A DNA stretch of 8,515 bases from CAXSDR01 sp964236445 (GTDB lineage Bacteria; Actinomycetota; Actinomycetes; Motilibacterales; Motilibacteraceae). Below, piece after piece: positions 1 to 6,429 of the stretch. The stretch is taken from NCBI GenBank assembly GCA_964236445.1, contig CAXSDR010000124.1:1-8515 (forward strand). Direction: 5' to 3'. Position 1 is the first letter of the stretch. The number at the start of each line of letters is the position of its first letter. Under the pieces are notes generated by a model. The model worked only from the letters and a program-made list of their open reading frames with translations, was not told the DNA's origin and made no database searches. A program made the position numbers and the translations under genes.

Positions 1-6
1 GGGTGT

Positions 7-447
7 CTAGCTCGTGCCGTGCAACCGGATCGCCGTCCGCATGGCGCTGCGGGCCCGCTTGCGGTCGCCCGCGTCGTCGTAGGCCAGCGCCAGCCTGAAC
101 CAGCCGCGCCAGTCCCCCGGCGTGGCCTCGACCTCGACCCGGCGCCGTTCGAACACGGCATCGGCACTGGCACGGTCGGCCCGCCCGCTCTCACTGCGCA
201 CGACCTCGTCTGCGGGCAGCCCCCCGCTGGCCTCGAGCGAGCGGCCCATCGCCTCGACATGACGGCCGAAGCGCAGTTCTTGCATCACGATCCAGACGCC
301 CACGAGCGGCAGCAGGACCACGCCGACGCCGAGCAGCACGAACGCCGGTCGCCCGTCTCGGATGAGAAGCACCCCGCGGTAGCCGACCACGAGCATGTAG
401 ACCGCGAGGACCCCCGTCAGCCCCAGCGCAACGCGACGCGCCGTCAC
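7..447 (-). CDS. Small two-helix membrane protein with a C-terminal TPR-like repeat
   Basis: This is a 146-residue protein read from a GTG start to a TAG stop. Two hydrophobic segments at about residues 8-28 and 35-55 are separated by a short charged turn (RDGR), which suggests a membrane hairpin. A polar, charged linker follows (about 60-105). Residues 112-143 fit one tetratricopeptide repeat: W116, L119, A120, Y123, G127, A132 and A139 sit roughly at the helix-packing positions of the TPR consensus. No catalytic motif is visible. A membrane-anchored protein presenting a short protein-binding repeat is the most that can be inferred; the function is unknown. It lies 32 bases after dapB on the same strand, so co-transcription is likely. 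The ribosome-binding site is weak (a GGTGGG-like run), so the start is moderately uncertain. I am fairly sure it is a real gene because of its membrane/TPR layout and its place in the gene string. Confidence 0.8.
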   Translation of the reverse strand: MTARRVALGLTGVLAVYMLVVGYRGVLLIRDGRPAFVLLGVGVVLLPLVGVWIVMQELRFGRHVEAMGRSLEASGGLPADEVVRSESGRADRASADAVFERRRVEVEATPGDWRGWFRLALAYDDAGDRKRARSAMRTAIRLHGTS

Positions 448-479
448 GACAGCCGACCCACCGGCACGTCAGCCAAGGC

Positions 480-1226
480 TCACGCGGGGTCGAGGAAGTG
501 CTCGAGCCCGACGGTCAGCCCCGGGCGCTCGTGCACCCGGCGAACGCCGAGCAGCACACCGGGCATGAACCCTTCGCGGTCGAGCGAGTCGTGGCGGATG
601 GTCAGGGTCTCCCCCGGGCCACCCAGCACGACCTCCTGGTGCGCGACCAGCCCCCGCAGGCGCAGCGCATGGATCGGCACGCCGCTCACCGACGCACCAC
701 GGGCACCGTCGAGCAGCAGCGAGGTGGCATCCGGCTGGGCCGGCAGCCCCGCCGCGGCACGTGCCTCACCGATGAGCTCGGCGGTGCGGCGCGCGGTGCC
801 GCTCGGAGCGTCGACCTTGTCGGGGTGGTGCAGTTCGACGATCTCGACCGACTCGAAGAACCTGGCGGCCTGGGCGGCGAACCGCATCATCAGCACCGCG
901 CCGATGCCGAAGTTCGGCGCGATCAGCACGGACGCCCCGTGCGAGCCGTCGAGCCAGCTGCGCACCGTCGCCAGCCGTTCCTCGTCGAAGCCGGTCGTGC
1001 CGCACACCACCGAGATGCCCATGGCGATGCAGACCTCGATGTTGGCCATGACGGCGCCGGGGTCGGTGAAGTCGACTGCGACCTCGGCGCCGCTCGTGGC
1101 CAGCAGCGATGCGTCATAACCGTCATCGAGCTCAGCCACCAGGTCCAGGTCGTCAGCGGCCGACACCGCCCGGCACACCGTGGATCCCATGCGCCCCAGG
1201 GCGCCGAAGACCGCGACCTTCGTCAT
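480..1226 (-). CDS. dapB: 4-hydroxy-tetrahydrodipicolinate reductase DapB
   Basis: DapB is the NAD(P)H-dependent reductase that converts 4-hydroxy-tetrahydrodipicolinate to tetrahydrodipicolinate in the cytoplasmic lysine/meso-diaminopimelate pathway. It therefore feeds peptidoglycan synthesis. The 248-residue length is normal for the family. The N-terminal Rossmann fold begins with the glycine-rich loop GALGRMG (8-14). The VDFTDP strand (51-56) and CGTTG (75-79) are the cofactor and active-site strands. The signature ELHHPDKVDAPSGTA (131-145) carries the catalytic H133/H134 and K137 and the substrate-binding GT pair. Acidic residues after the second strand (ELDDG, 32-36) resemble the mycobacterial enzyme and hint at NADH being accepted; this is inference. 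The ATG lies two bases after the stop of the M16 peptidase gene with no clear Shine-Dalgarno sequence, so expression probably depends on translational coupling. No dapA or other dap gene is visible in this window. Confidence 0.97.
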   Translation of the reverse strand: MTKVAVFGALGRMGSTVCRAVSAADDLDLVAELDDGYDASLLATSGAEVAVDFTDPGAVMANIEVCIAMGISVVCGTTGFDEERLATVRSWLDGSHGASVLIAPNFGIGAVLMMRFAAQAARFFESVEIVELHHPDKVDAPSGTARRTAELIGEARAAAGLPAQPDATSLLLDGARGASVSGVPIHALRLRGLVAHQEVVLGGPGETLTIRHDSLDREGFMPGVLLGVRRVHERPGLTVGLEHFLDPA

Positions 1227-1228
1227 GC

Positions 1229-2626
1229 TCAGGCGACTGCCGAGGAGAAGTCGCGGTCCTCATCGAACGGGCCGACGACCGCGAGCGTCGGGCGTACGCG
1301 CAGGAGCTCACCCGCGAGTGCCTGCACCTGCTCGACCGTGACCGAGGCGATCCGTGCCAGCATCTCGTCGACGCTCATGAGCTCGCCGTAGACAAGCTCG
1401 GCCTTGCCGATGCGCGACATGCGCGCGCTGGTGTCCTCGAGGCCGAGGACGGTGCCGCCGCGCAGCTGACCCTGACCCCGGCGAAGCTCCTCCGACGTGA
1501 TGCCCTTGTCGGCGAGCAGCTCGAGCTGGTCGCGACAGATGGCGAGGACATCATCGACCTTCTTGGGCAGGCAACCGGCATAGACGGCGAACGTGCCGGC
1601 GTCGGCGTAGTGCCCGGCGTAGCTGTAGACGGAATAGGCCATGCCGCGCTTCTCGCGCACCTCCTGGAACAGCCGCGAGCTCATGCCGCCGCCGAGCACG
1701 GAGTTGAGGACGCCGAGGGTGAAGCGGCGCTCGTCGGTGCGAGCCAGCGCCGGCACGCCGAGCAGGACGTTGGCCTGCTCGGTCGGGCGGTTGATGACAC
1801 GCGTGAGACCGGCGGACCCGAGCCTGGTGAGGGTACGCCCGACCCTGGCGGGAGCAGGTCGGGTCTCCCCGCCGAGCATGCCGGCTCGGTCGAAGGCCTT
1901 GCGCACGAGGCGTACGACCGTCGCATGGTCGACGCCACCGGCGACGGCGACGACCATCTGCTCGGGGCGGTAGCGGCGGCGGTAGTAGCCCGAGATCGCG
2001 GTGCGCGAAAGGGACTCGATCGAGTCGACCGTGCCGAGGACAGGTCGCCCCAGCGGCGAGCTCGCGAAGATCTGCTGCGTGAACGCCTCGTGCACGAGGT
2101 CGGTGGGGTCGTCGTCGTGCATGGCGATCTCCTCGAGGATCACGCCGCGCTCCGAGTCGACATCGGCCGACGACACGATCGAGGAGGTGACCAGGTCGCT
2201 GATGACGTTGACCGCCAGCGGCAGGTCGTCATCGAGCACCCGGGCGTAGAAGCAGGTGTATTCCTTCGAGGTGAACGCGTTCATCTCGCCGCCGACCGCG
2301 TCGATCGAGGACGAGATCTCGAGCGCCGAACGCGTCGGTGTGCCCTTGAACAACAGGTGCTCGAGATAGTGCGACGCGCCGGCGAGCGACGGCGTCTCGT
2401 CGCGGGAGCCGACGCCGACCCAGATGCCGACCGTGACGGAGCGGACGGCGGGCACCTGCTCGGTGACCACGCGCAGGCCGCCGGGAAGCACGGTGCGCCG
2501 CACCAGGCCGCTGCCGCTGGTGCCGTCGGCGAGCAGCCGGGTCGTGCCCGGGCGCTGAGTCTGCGACGAGGCAGACCCAGCGCTCGAGCGGCGACGTGTG
2601 CTGCTCGCGGTGCGAGCTGCGGTCAT
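1229..2626 (-). CDS. pepR: M16-family zinc metallopeptidase (PepR/MlpA/processing-peptidase type)
   Basis: This 465-residue protein is a cytoplasmic M16B-type peptidase with no signal peptide. The inverted zinc motif HYLEH (86-90) supplies two histidine ligands and the catalytic glutamate E89. The downstream VILEEI (162-167) supplies the distal glutamate ligand at about the usual 76-residue distance. The second, non-catalytic half carries the family hallmark GGGMSSRLFQEVREKRG (312-328), so the active and inactive lobes are both intact. The first 40 residues are Ser/Thr/Arg-rich and unlike the family, which begins near LVRRTVLPGGLRVVTE (41-56); the true start could lie further in. The ATG is two bases after the pnp stop without a good ribosome-binding site, implying coupling to pnp. 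An M16 gene after pnp is a conserved arrangement, seen with mycobacterial pepR and Bacillus mlpA/ymxG. The substrate is unknown, and the symbol follows mycobacterial usage. Confidence 0.93.
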   Translation of the reverse strand: MTAARTASSTRRRSSAGSASSQTQRPGTTRLLADGTSGSGLVRRTVLPGGLRVVTEQVPAVRSVTVGIWVGVGSRDETPSLAGASHYLEHLLFKGTPTRSALEISSSIDAVGGEMNAFTSKEYTCFYARVLDDDLPLAVNVISDLVTSSIVSSADVDSERGVILEEIAMHDDDPTDLVHEAFTQQIFASSPLGRPVLGTVDSIESLSRTAISGYYRRRYRPEQMVVAVAGGVDHATVVRLVRKAFDRAGMLGGETRPAPARVGRTLTRLGSAGLTRVINRPTEQANVLLGVPALARTDERRFTLGVLNSVLGGGMSSRLFQEVREKRGMAYSVYSYAGHYADAGTFAVYAGCLPKKVDDVLAICRDQLELLADKGITSEELRRGQGQLRGGTVLGLEDTSARMSRIGKAELVYGELMSVDEMLARIASVTVEQVQALAGELLRVRPTLAVVGPFDEDRDFSSAVA

Positions 2627-2628
2627 GG

Positions 2629-4854
2629 TCAGGCGTCGACCGTTGCGGGTGCGTCGACCGAGATCTCGCCGGCCGGCTCGTCGAGAACCGGGATCAGCGA
2701 GAGCTTCCCACGCGGGTCGACCTCGGCGATCTCGACCTGGATCTTCTGGCCGACCTTGACGACGTCCTCGACGTTCTCGACGCGCTTGCCACCGGCGATC
2801 TTGCGCAGCTGCGAGATGTGCAGCAGGCCGTCACGACCAGGGACGAGCGAGACGAACGCACCGAAGGCGGCGGTCTTGACGACCGTGCCGAGGTAGCGCT
2901 CGCCGACCTCGGGCATCGTCGGGTTGGCGATCGCGTTGATCGTCGCGCGCGCTGCCTCGGCGCTCGGACCGTCGACCGCACCGATGTAGATCGTGCCGTC
3001 GTCGTCGATGCTGATATCGGCACCGGTCTCGTCCTGGATCTGGTTGATCATCTTGCCCTTCGGCCCGATGACCTCGCCGATCTTGTCGACCGGGATCTTC
3101 ACCACGATGATGCGCGGGGCGTAGGGCGACATCTCGTCGGGGACGTCGATCGCCTCGTTCATCACGTCGAGGATGTGCAGCCGGGCCTCGCGGGCCTGGG
3201 TCAGCGCGCTGGCAAGCACCGAGGCCGGCAGGCCGTCGAGCTTGGTGTCGAGCTGGATCGCGGTGATGAACTCCTTGGTGCCGGCGACCTTGAAGTCCAT
3301 GTCGCCGAACGCGTCCTCGGCGCCGAGGATGTCGGTGAGCGCCGCATAGCGGGTCTCACCGTCGACCGTGTCGGAGACGAGGCCCATCGCGATGCCCGCG
3401 ACCGGTGCGCGCAGCGGCACACCGGCGTTGAGCAGCGACATCGTCGAGGCGCAGACGGAGCCCATGGACGTCGAGCCATTGGAGCCCAGCGCCTCGGACA
3501 CCTGGCGGATTGCGTAGGGGAACTCCTCGCGGGCCGGCAGGACCGGCAGAAGTGCCCGCTCGGCGAGGGCGCCGTGACCGATCTCGCGGCGCTTCGGCGA
3601 GCCGACGCGGCCCGTCTCGCCCGTGCTGTAGGGCGGGAAGTTGTAGTTGTGCATGTAGCGCTTGCGCGTCTCGGGGTCGAGCGTGTCCAGCTGCTGCTCC
3701 ATGCGGAGCATGTTCAGCGTGGTGATGCCCAGGATCTGGGTCTCGCCGCGCTCGAAAAGCGCCGAGCCGTGGACGCGCGGAACGACCTCGACCTCGGCCG
3801 CGAGCGAGCGGATGTCGGACAGGCCACGACCGTCGATGCGCAAGTTGTCGCGCAGGATGCGCTGGCGCACGACCTTCTTGGTCAGCGAGCGCAGTGCTGC
3901 ACCGACCTCTTTCTCGCGACCCTCGAACTGCGCTCCGACGCGCTCGTTGTTGAGCACCTTGACCGCGTCGAGAGCAGCCTCGCGGTCCTGCTTGCCCGGC
4001 ACGGTGAACGCGGCGGCCAGCTCCGTCTCGACCGCGGCGGTCACGGCCGAGAAGACGTCGTCGCCGTAGTCGAGGAACGTCTTGAACTCACCGGTCGGCT
4101 TGGCGGCCTGGGCGGCGAGCTCGGCCTGAGCGGCGCACAGGGAGGCGATGAACGGCTTGGCGGCCTCGAGCCCGGCGGCCACGACCTCTTCGGTGGGGGC
4201 TCCCTGGCCGAGGTCCTTGATGAGGCCCCACGCGGCGGGGGTGGCCTCGGCCTCGACCATCATGATCGCGACGTCGTCCCCGATGACGCGCCCGGCGACG
4301 ACCATGTCGAACACGGCGCCCTCGAGCTGCTCGTGCGTCGGGAAGGCGACCCACTGGCCCTCGATGAGGGCGACGCGGGTGGCGCCGATCGGGCCGCTGA
4401 ACGGCAGGCCGGCGAGGATCGTCGATGCCGATGCGGCGTTGATCGCCACGACGTCATAGAGATCCTTGGGGTCCAGCGCCATGACCGTGATGACGACCTG
4501 GATCTCGTTGCGCAGACCCTTGGCGAACGACGGCCGCAGCGGGCGGTCGATGAGGCGGCAGGTGAGGATCGCGCCCTCGCTCGGGCGACCCTCGCGACGG
4601 AAGAACGAGCCGGGAATGCGGCCCACGGCATACATCCGCTCCTCGACGTCGATCGTCAAGGGGAAGAAGTCGAGGTTCTCCTTGGGGTTCTTCGACGCCG
4701 TCGTCGCCGACAGCAGCATCGTGTCGTCGTCGAGATAGGCGACAGCCGAACCGGCTGCCTGGCGGGCGAGGCGACCGGTCTCGAACCGGACCGTGCGCTT
4801 GCCGAACCGACCGTTGTCGATGACGGCCTCAGTGGTGAAGATCTGGCCCTCCAT
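2629..4854 (-). CDS. pnp: Polyribonucleotide nucleotidyltransferase (PNPase; GPSI-type)
   Basis: PNPase is a trimeric 3'-5' phosphorolytic exoribonuclease that can also add 3' tails. Actinobacterial members are also known as guanosine pentaphosphate synthetase I (GpsI). The 741-residue protein has the full architecture. It starts with a first RNase PH domain (about 10-145), followed by the helical middle domain (about 210-325). The second, catalytic RNase PH domain (about 335-560) contains the phosphate-binding GSNGSTSMGSVC (457-468) and the aspartates of EDAFGDMDFKVAG (513-525). A KH domain (about 580-640) carries the GPKG loop (597-600), and an S1 domain (about 650-720) contains YLGTVVKTAAFGAFV. 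The C-terminus after the S1 domain is short and acidic. The reading frame stays open 40 codons further upstream, but the ATG at 4854 fits the family N-terminus (MEGQ) and has an ideal ribosome-binding site. It follows rpsO after a structured spacer and is coupled to the M16 gene. Confidence 0.98.
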   Translation of the reverse strand: MEGQIFTTEAVIDNGRFGKRTVRFETGRLARQAAGSAVAYLDDDTMLLSATTASKNPKENLDFFPLTIDVEERMYAVGRIPGSFFRREGRPSEGAILTCRLIDRPLRPSFAKGLRNEIQVVITVMALDPKDLYDVVAINAASASTILAGLPFSGPIGATRVALIEGQWVAFPTHEQLEGAVFDMVVAGRVIGDDVAIMMVEAEATPAAWGLIKDLGQGAPTEEVVAAGLEAAKPFIASLCAAQAELAAQAAKPTGEFKTFLDYGDDVFSAVTAAVETELAAAFTVPGKQDREAALDAVKVLNNERVGAQFEGREKEVGAALRSLTKKVVRQRILRDNLRIDGRGLSDIRSLAAEVEVVPRVHGSALFERGETQILGITTLNMLRMEQQLDTLDPETRKRYMHNYNFPPYSTGETGRVGSPKRREIGHGALAERALLPVLPAREEFPYAIRQVSEALGSNGSTSMGSVCASTMSLLNAGVPLRAPVAGIAMGLVSDTVDGETRYAALTDILGAEDAFGDMDFKVAGTKEFITAIQLDTKLDGLPASVLASALTQAREARLHILDVMNEAIDVPDEMSPYAPRIIVVKIPVDKIGEVIGPKGKMINQIQDETGADISIDDDGTIYIGAVDGPSAEAARATINAIANPTMPEVGERYLGTVVKTAAFGAFVSLVPGRDGLLHISQLRKIAGGKRVENVEDVVKVGQKIQVEIAEVDPRGKLSLIPVLDEPAGEISVDAPATVDA

Positions 4855-4857
4855 GGG

Positions 4858-4864
4858 CCCTCCT
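4858..4864 (-). promoter_or_regulatory. Ribosome-binding site that fixes the pnp start
   Basis: On the minus strand AGGAGGG ends three bases before the ATG at 4854, an excellent Shine-Dalgarno match though slightly close to the start. It supports MEGQIF as the N-terminus over the in-frame ATG 120 bases upstream at 4974. It also shows that pnp can be translated independently of rpsO. Confidence 0.8.
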
Positions 4865-4921
4865 GTTCCTTCGTTGGTGCAGGAGCCGCGGTGGCAGGGA
4901 GCCGGTCTTCGAAAGAAGCCG

Positions 4922-4945
4922 CCGGTCGGTGCGAGCACCGGCCGG
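4922..4945 (-). promoter_or_regulatory. Hairpin in the pnp leader
   Basis: On the minus strand this 24-base segment folds as CCGG, an unpaired C, CGGTG, a CTCG loop, CACCG, an unpaired A, then CCGG. That is nine Watson-Crick pairs interrupted by one C/A mismatch. It is about 68 bases upstream of the pnp ATG in the untranslated spacer. A few bases further downstream a smaller CTTC-TTTC-GAAG hairpin (4907-4918) can form. A role in pnp mRNA stability or processing is inference from position only. Confidence 0.45.
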
Positions 4946-5009
4946 GAGCCACCGCCGAGGACCGGCCGTCCCATGTCGGGTGCGCGGCGTCCTGCGGGAC
5001 GAGTCGTGC

Positions 5010-5028
5010 GGCCCGCGTCTGCGGGGCC
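5010..5028 (-). promoter_or_regulatory. GC-rich hairpin between rpsO and pnp
   Basis: The minus strand reads GGCCCCGC, then AGAC, then GCGGGCC: seven G-C pairs with one bulged C and a four-base loop. It lies 11 bases downstream of the larger rpsO-pnp hairpin and is not followed by a T-run, so it is not a standard terminator. It may act as a stacked secondary structure in the spacer or simply reflect high GC. Confidence 0.4.
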
Positions 5029-5038
5029 CTACGACGAA

Positions 5039-5081
5039 GGGGAGCGGTCCGGCGAACCGATGAGGTCCGGGACCACTCCCC
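5039..5081 (-). terminator. Long hairpin after rpsO: attenuating terminator or RNase III processing site
   Basis: Ten bases after the rpsO stop the minus strand has GGGGAGTGGTCC (5081-5070), matched by GGACCGCTCCCC (5050-5039). This is a 12-pair stem with a single G-T wobble. The stem continues as CGGACC against GGTTCG (six pairs including one wobble), closing on a TCATC loop, with a two-base CC bulge on the distal side. The following bases (TTCGTCG) are only weakly T-rich, so termination would be partial. A hairpin in this position is established in rpsO-pnp operons. In Escherichia coli it is a leaky terminator with processing nearby, and in Streptomyces coelicolor RNase III (AbsB) cleaves the read-through transcript. 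The paired arms make this structure certain on paper; which role dominates is inference. Confidence 0.75.
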
Positions 5082-5091
5082 AGAACCGCGC

Positions 5092-5361
5092 CTAGCGGCG
5101 CAGTCCGAGCCGCTCGATGAGCGAGCGGTAGCGTGCGATGTCGGTCTTGGCGAGGTATTGCAGGAGCCGGCGACGCCGGCCCACCAGCAACAGCAGGCCA
5201 CGACGGCTGTGGTGGTCGTGCTTGTGCATCTTGAGGTGCTCGGTGAGGTCGCGGATGCGCTTGCTCAACAGGGCGACCTGCGCCTCGGGAGAGCCGGTGT
5301 CCGATTCGGACAGGGCGTACTCAGCCAGGATGGACTTCTTCGTTGCGGCGTCCAGGGACAC
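5092..5361 (-). CDS. rpsO: 30S ribosomal protein S15
   Basis: S15 is a primary-binding protein of the 30S platform that holds the 16S rRNA three-way junction in the central domain. The protein has exactly the usual 89 residues when read from the GTG at 5361. It shows the family signatures TGSPEAQVALLSKRI (22-36), HKHDHHSRRGL (46-56) and VGRRRRLLQYL (60-70), and the C-terminal LGLRR. The frame stays open for 26 more codons upstream, to 5439. That extension (rich in Ser, Glu and Arg) is absent from the family, and a GAGGAG ribosome-binding site sits directly before the GTG, so I chose the short form. It is followed by the strong spacer hairpin and then pnp. In other bacteria S15 represses its own mRNA by binding a structured leader, and a candidate leader structure lies upstream here. 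Confidence 0.97.
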   Translation of the reverse strand: MSLDAATKKSILAEYALSESDTGSPEAQVALLSKRIRDLTEHLKMHKHDHHSRRGLLLLVGRRRRLLQYLAKTDIARYRSLIERLGLRR

Positions 5362-5475
5362 GTAGCTCCTCGTGGGTTCTCGCTGCGCGGTGCCCCGGGC
5401 TGAATCCTCGGGGCTCTCTCGATCCGCGGCCGATTGCACGGCTACCGCTCAGGTTATCAGCAGGTCACCAGCAGG
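5362..5475 (-). promoter_or_regulatory. rpsO leader with hairpin and possible promoter
   Basis: This 114-base gap between ribF and rpsO is the only spacer of that size upstream of rpsO in the block from the DUF503 gene to rpsO, so an rpsO promoter is expected here. The best weak candidate is GTGACC (5468-5463), 18 bases, then TAGCCG (5444-5439). An alternative -10 is GATAAC (5458-5453). Neither is a strong match. The leader contains a six-pair G-C hairpin, GCCCCG (5414-5409) with CGGGGC (5397-5392), around an 11-base loop, about 30 bases before the start codon. A hairpin near the rpsO start fits the known S15 autoregulation seen in several phyla, but I cannot match it to a defined class. Confidence 0.4.
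5366..5371 (-). promoter_or_regulatory. Ribosome-binding site that fixes the rpsO start
   Basis: GAGGAG on the minus strand ends four bases before the GTG at 5361. It supports the standard 89-residue S15 and argues against the longer in-frame ATG start at 5439. Confidence 0.7.
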
Positions 5476-5479
5476 TCAC
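5458..5479. repeat. Exact 11-bp tandem repeat across the ribF stop
   Basis: CAGCAGGTCAC occurs twice head to tail (5458-5468 and 5469-5479, plus-strand orientation). The copy at 5469-5479 contains the ribF TGA stop. The duplication lies just inside the leader of rpsO and places two GTGACC elements in the upstream part of the possible rpsO promoter. It is short enough to have arisen by replication slippage. Confidence 0.85.
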
Positions 5480-6429
5480 AGTCTGAGCAGCCGTCGGGTG
5501 TGCGCCACGTCGGCCTCGATCTGCGCCACGAGCCCCGCGACGTCGGCGAAGCGCACCTGGCTGTCGCGGACCCGGGCCACGAGGTCGAGGGCGACATGCT
5601 CGCCGTAGAGCTCGAGGTCGGTGCGGTCCAGCACGTGGGCCTCGACACGGCGCTCGGTGCCGTCGAACGTCGGGTTGGTGCCGATGGAGAGCGCGGCGGG
5701 GAGACGCTCACAGCCGTGCGCGGCATCGCGCTGCAGCCAGACCGCGTAGACACCGTCAACCGGGACGGCGCTGGAGGCGGCGACCTCGACGTTGGCCGTC
5801 GGATAGCCCAGCTCGCGGCCACGCTGGTCCCCTCGTACGACGGGGCCCTCGAGGCGGTGCGGTCGCAGCAGCACCTGGGCGGCCTGCTCGACGTCGCCCA
5901 GCGCGATGCGGTCGCGGACGAACGTGCTCGACCAGCGGTGCCCGGTCGAGCCGACAAGGGCGACGTCCTCGACCTCGAACCCGGACTTCCTGCCTATCGA
6001 GGTCAGCAGGGCGACGTCCCCGACCGCCTTGCGCCCGAAGCGGAAGTCGTCGCCGACCACGACCAGGCGGGCGGCGACGGCGTCGACGAGCACGCGCTGG
6101 ACGAACTCGGCGGGCGGCCAGGCCGCCAGCTCCCCCGTGAAGTCGAGGACGACAACCCACTCGATGCCCAGCTCGGCGAGCAGCTCGGCTCGGTAGGCGA
6201 CCGTGGTCAGTATGGCCGGCGCCGCCCCGGGCCGGAGCACCCGAAGCGGATGCGGGTCGAACGTGATCACCGTCGGCACGAGGCCGCGCTCAGAGGCGCG
6301 TTTCACGGTGCGCGAGATGACCTCGCGGTGCCCCTGGTGGACACCGTCGAAGACACCGATCGTCACGACGGTGCCCTCCGGCGGAGTTGTCACGGCATCC
6401 AGGCCGGAGGTCACGCGCACGGATCTCAC
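5476..6429 (-). CDS. ribF: Bifunctional riboflavin kinase / FAD synthetase RibF
   Basis: RibF phosphorylates riboflavin to FMN and then adenylylates FMN to FAD in the cytoplasm. The 317-residue protein has both modules. The N-terminal FMN adenylyltransferase (about 1-185) is a nucleotidyltransferase fold with GVFDGVHQGH (25-34), VGDDFRFGRKAVGD (125-138) and SSTFVRDRIALGD (167-179). The C-terminal riboflavin kinase beta-barrel (about 190-315) has GRELGYPTANV (204-214), GTNPTFDG (250-257) and the EAHVLD motif with the likely catalytic base E263. The GTG start at 6429 overlaps the truB stop by four bases (GTGA). A second in-frame GTG at 6420 is preceded by a GGTGAG element four bases away and could be the real start; the difference is three residues. 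A ribF gene after truB and before rpsO is a widely conserved order. Confidence 0.96.
   Translation of the reverse strand: MRSVRVTSGLDAVTTPPEGTVVTIGVFDGVHQGHREVISRTVKRASERGLVPTVITFDPHPLRVLRPGAAPAILTTVAYRAELLAELGIEWVVVLDFTGELAAWPPAEFVQRVLVDAVAARLVVVGDDFRFGRKAVGDVALLTSIGRKSGFEVEDVALVGSTGHRWSSTFVRDRIALGDVEQAAQVLLRPHRLEGPVVRGDQRGRELGYPTANVEVAASSAVPVDGVYAVWLQRDAAHGCERLPAALSIGTNPTFDGTERRVEAHVLDRTDLELYGEHVALDLVARVRDSQVRFADVAGLVAQIEADVAHTRRLLRL

Noticed and set aside
1109..2896. A 595-codon plus-strand open frame across the M16 gene
   Set aside because: It is a shadow of the M16 reading frame in GC-rich DNA, with low-complexity Arg/Ala/Asp content, no family resemblance and overlap of both gene junctions.
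4855..4974. A 40-residue N-terminal extension of PNPase from the ATG at 4974
   Set aside because: The region is a GC-rich hairpin leader, the extension has no family counterpart, and a strong ribosome-binding site precedes the ATG at 4854.
2596..5403. A 935-codon open frame on the plus strand across pnp, the spacer and rpsO
   Set aside because: It is antisense to well-supported genes. Its composition is the Arg/Asp/Gly/Val-rich mirror of G/C-ending codons, it has no recognisable domain, and it runs through the hairpin spacer.
5362..5439. A 26-residue N-terminal extension of S15
   Set aside because: S15 is 89 residues almost everywhere, and GAGGAG precedes the GTG at 5361. The upstream codons lie in the leader hairpin.
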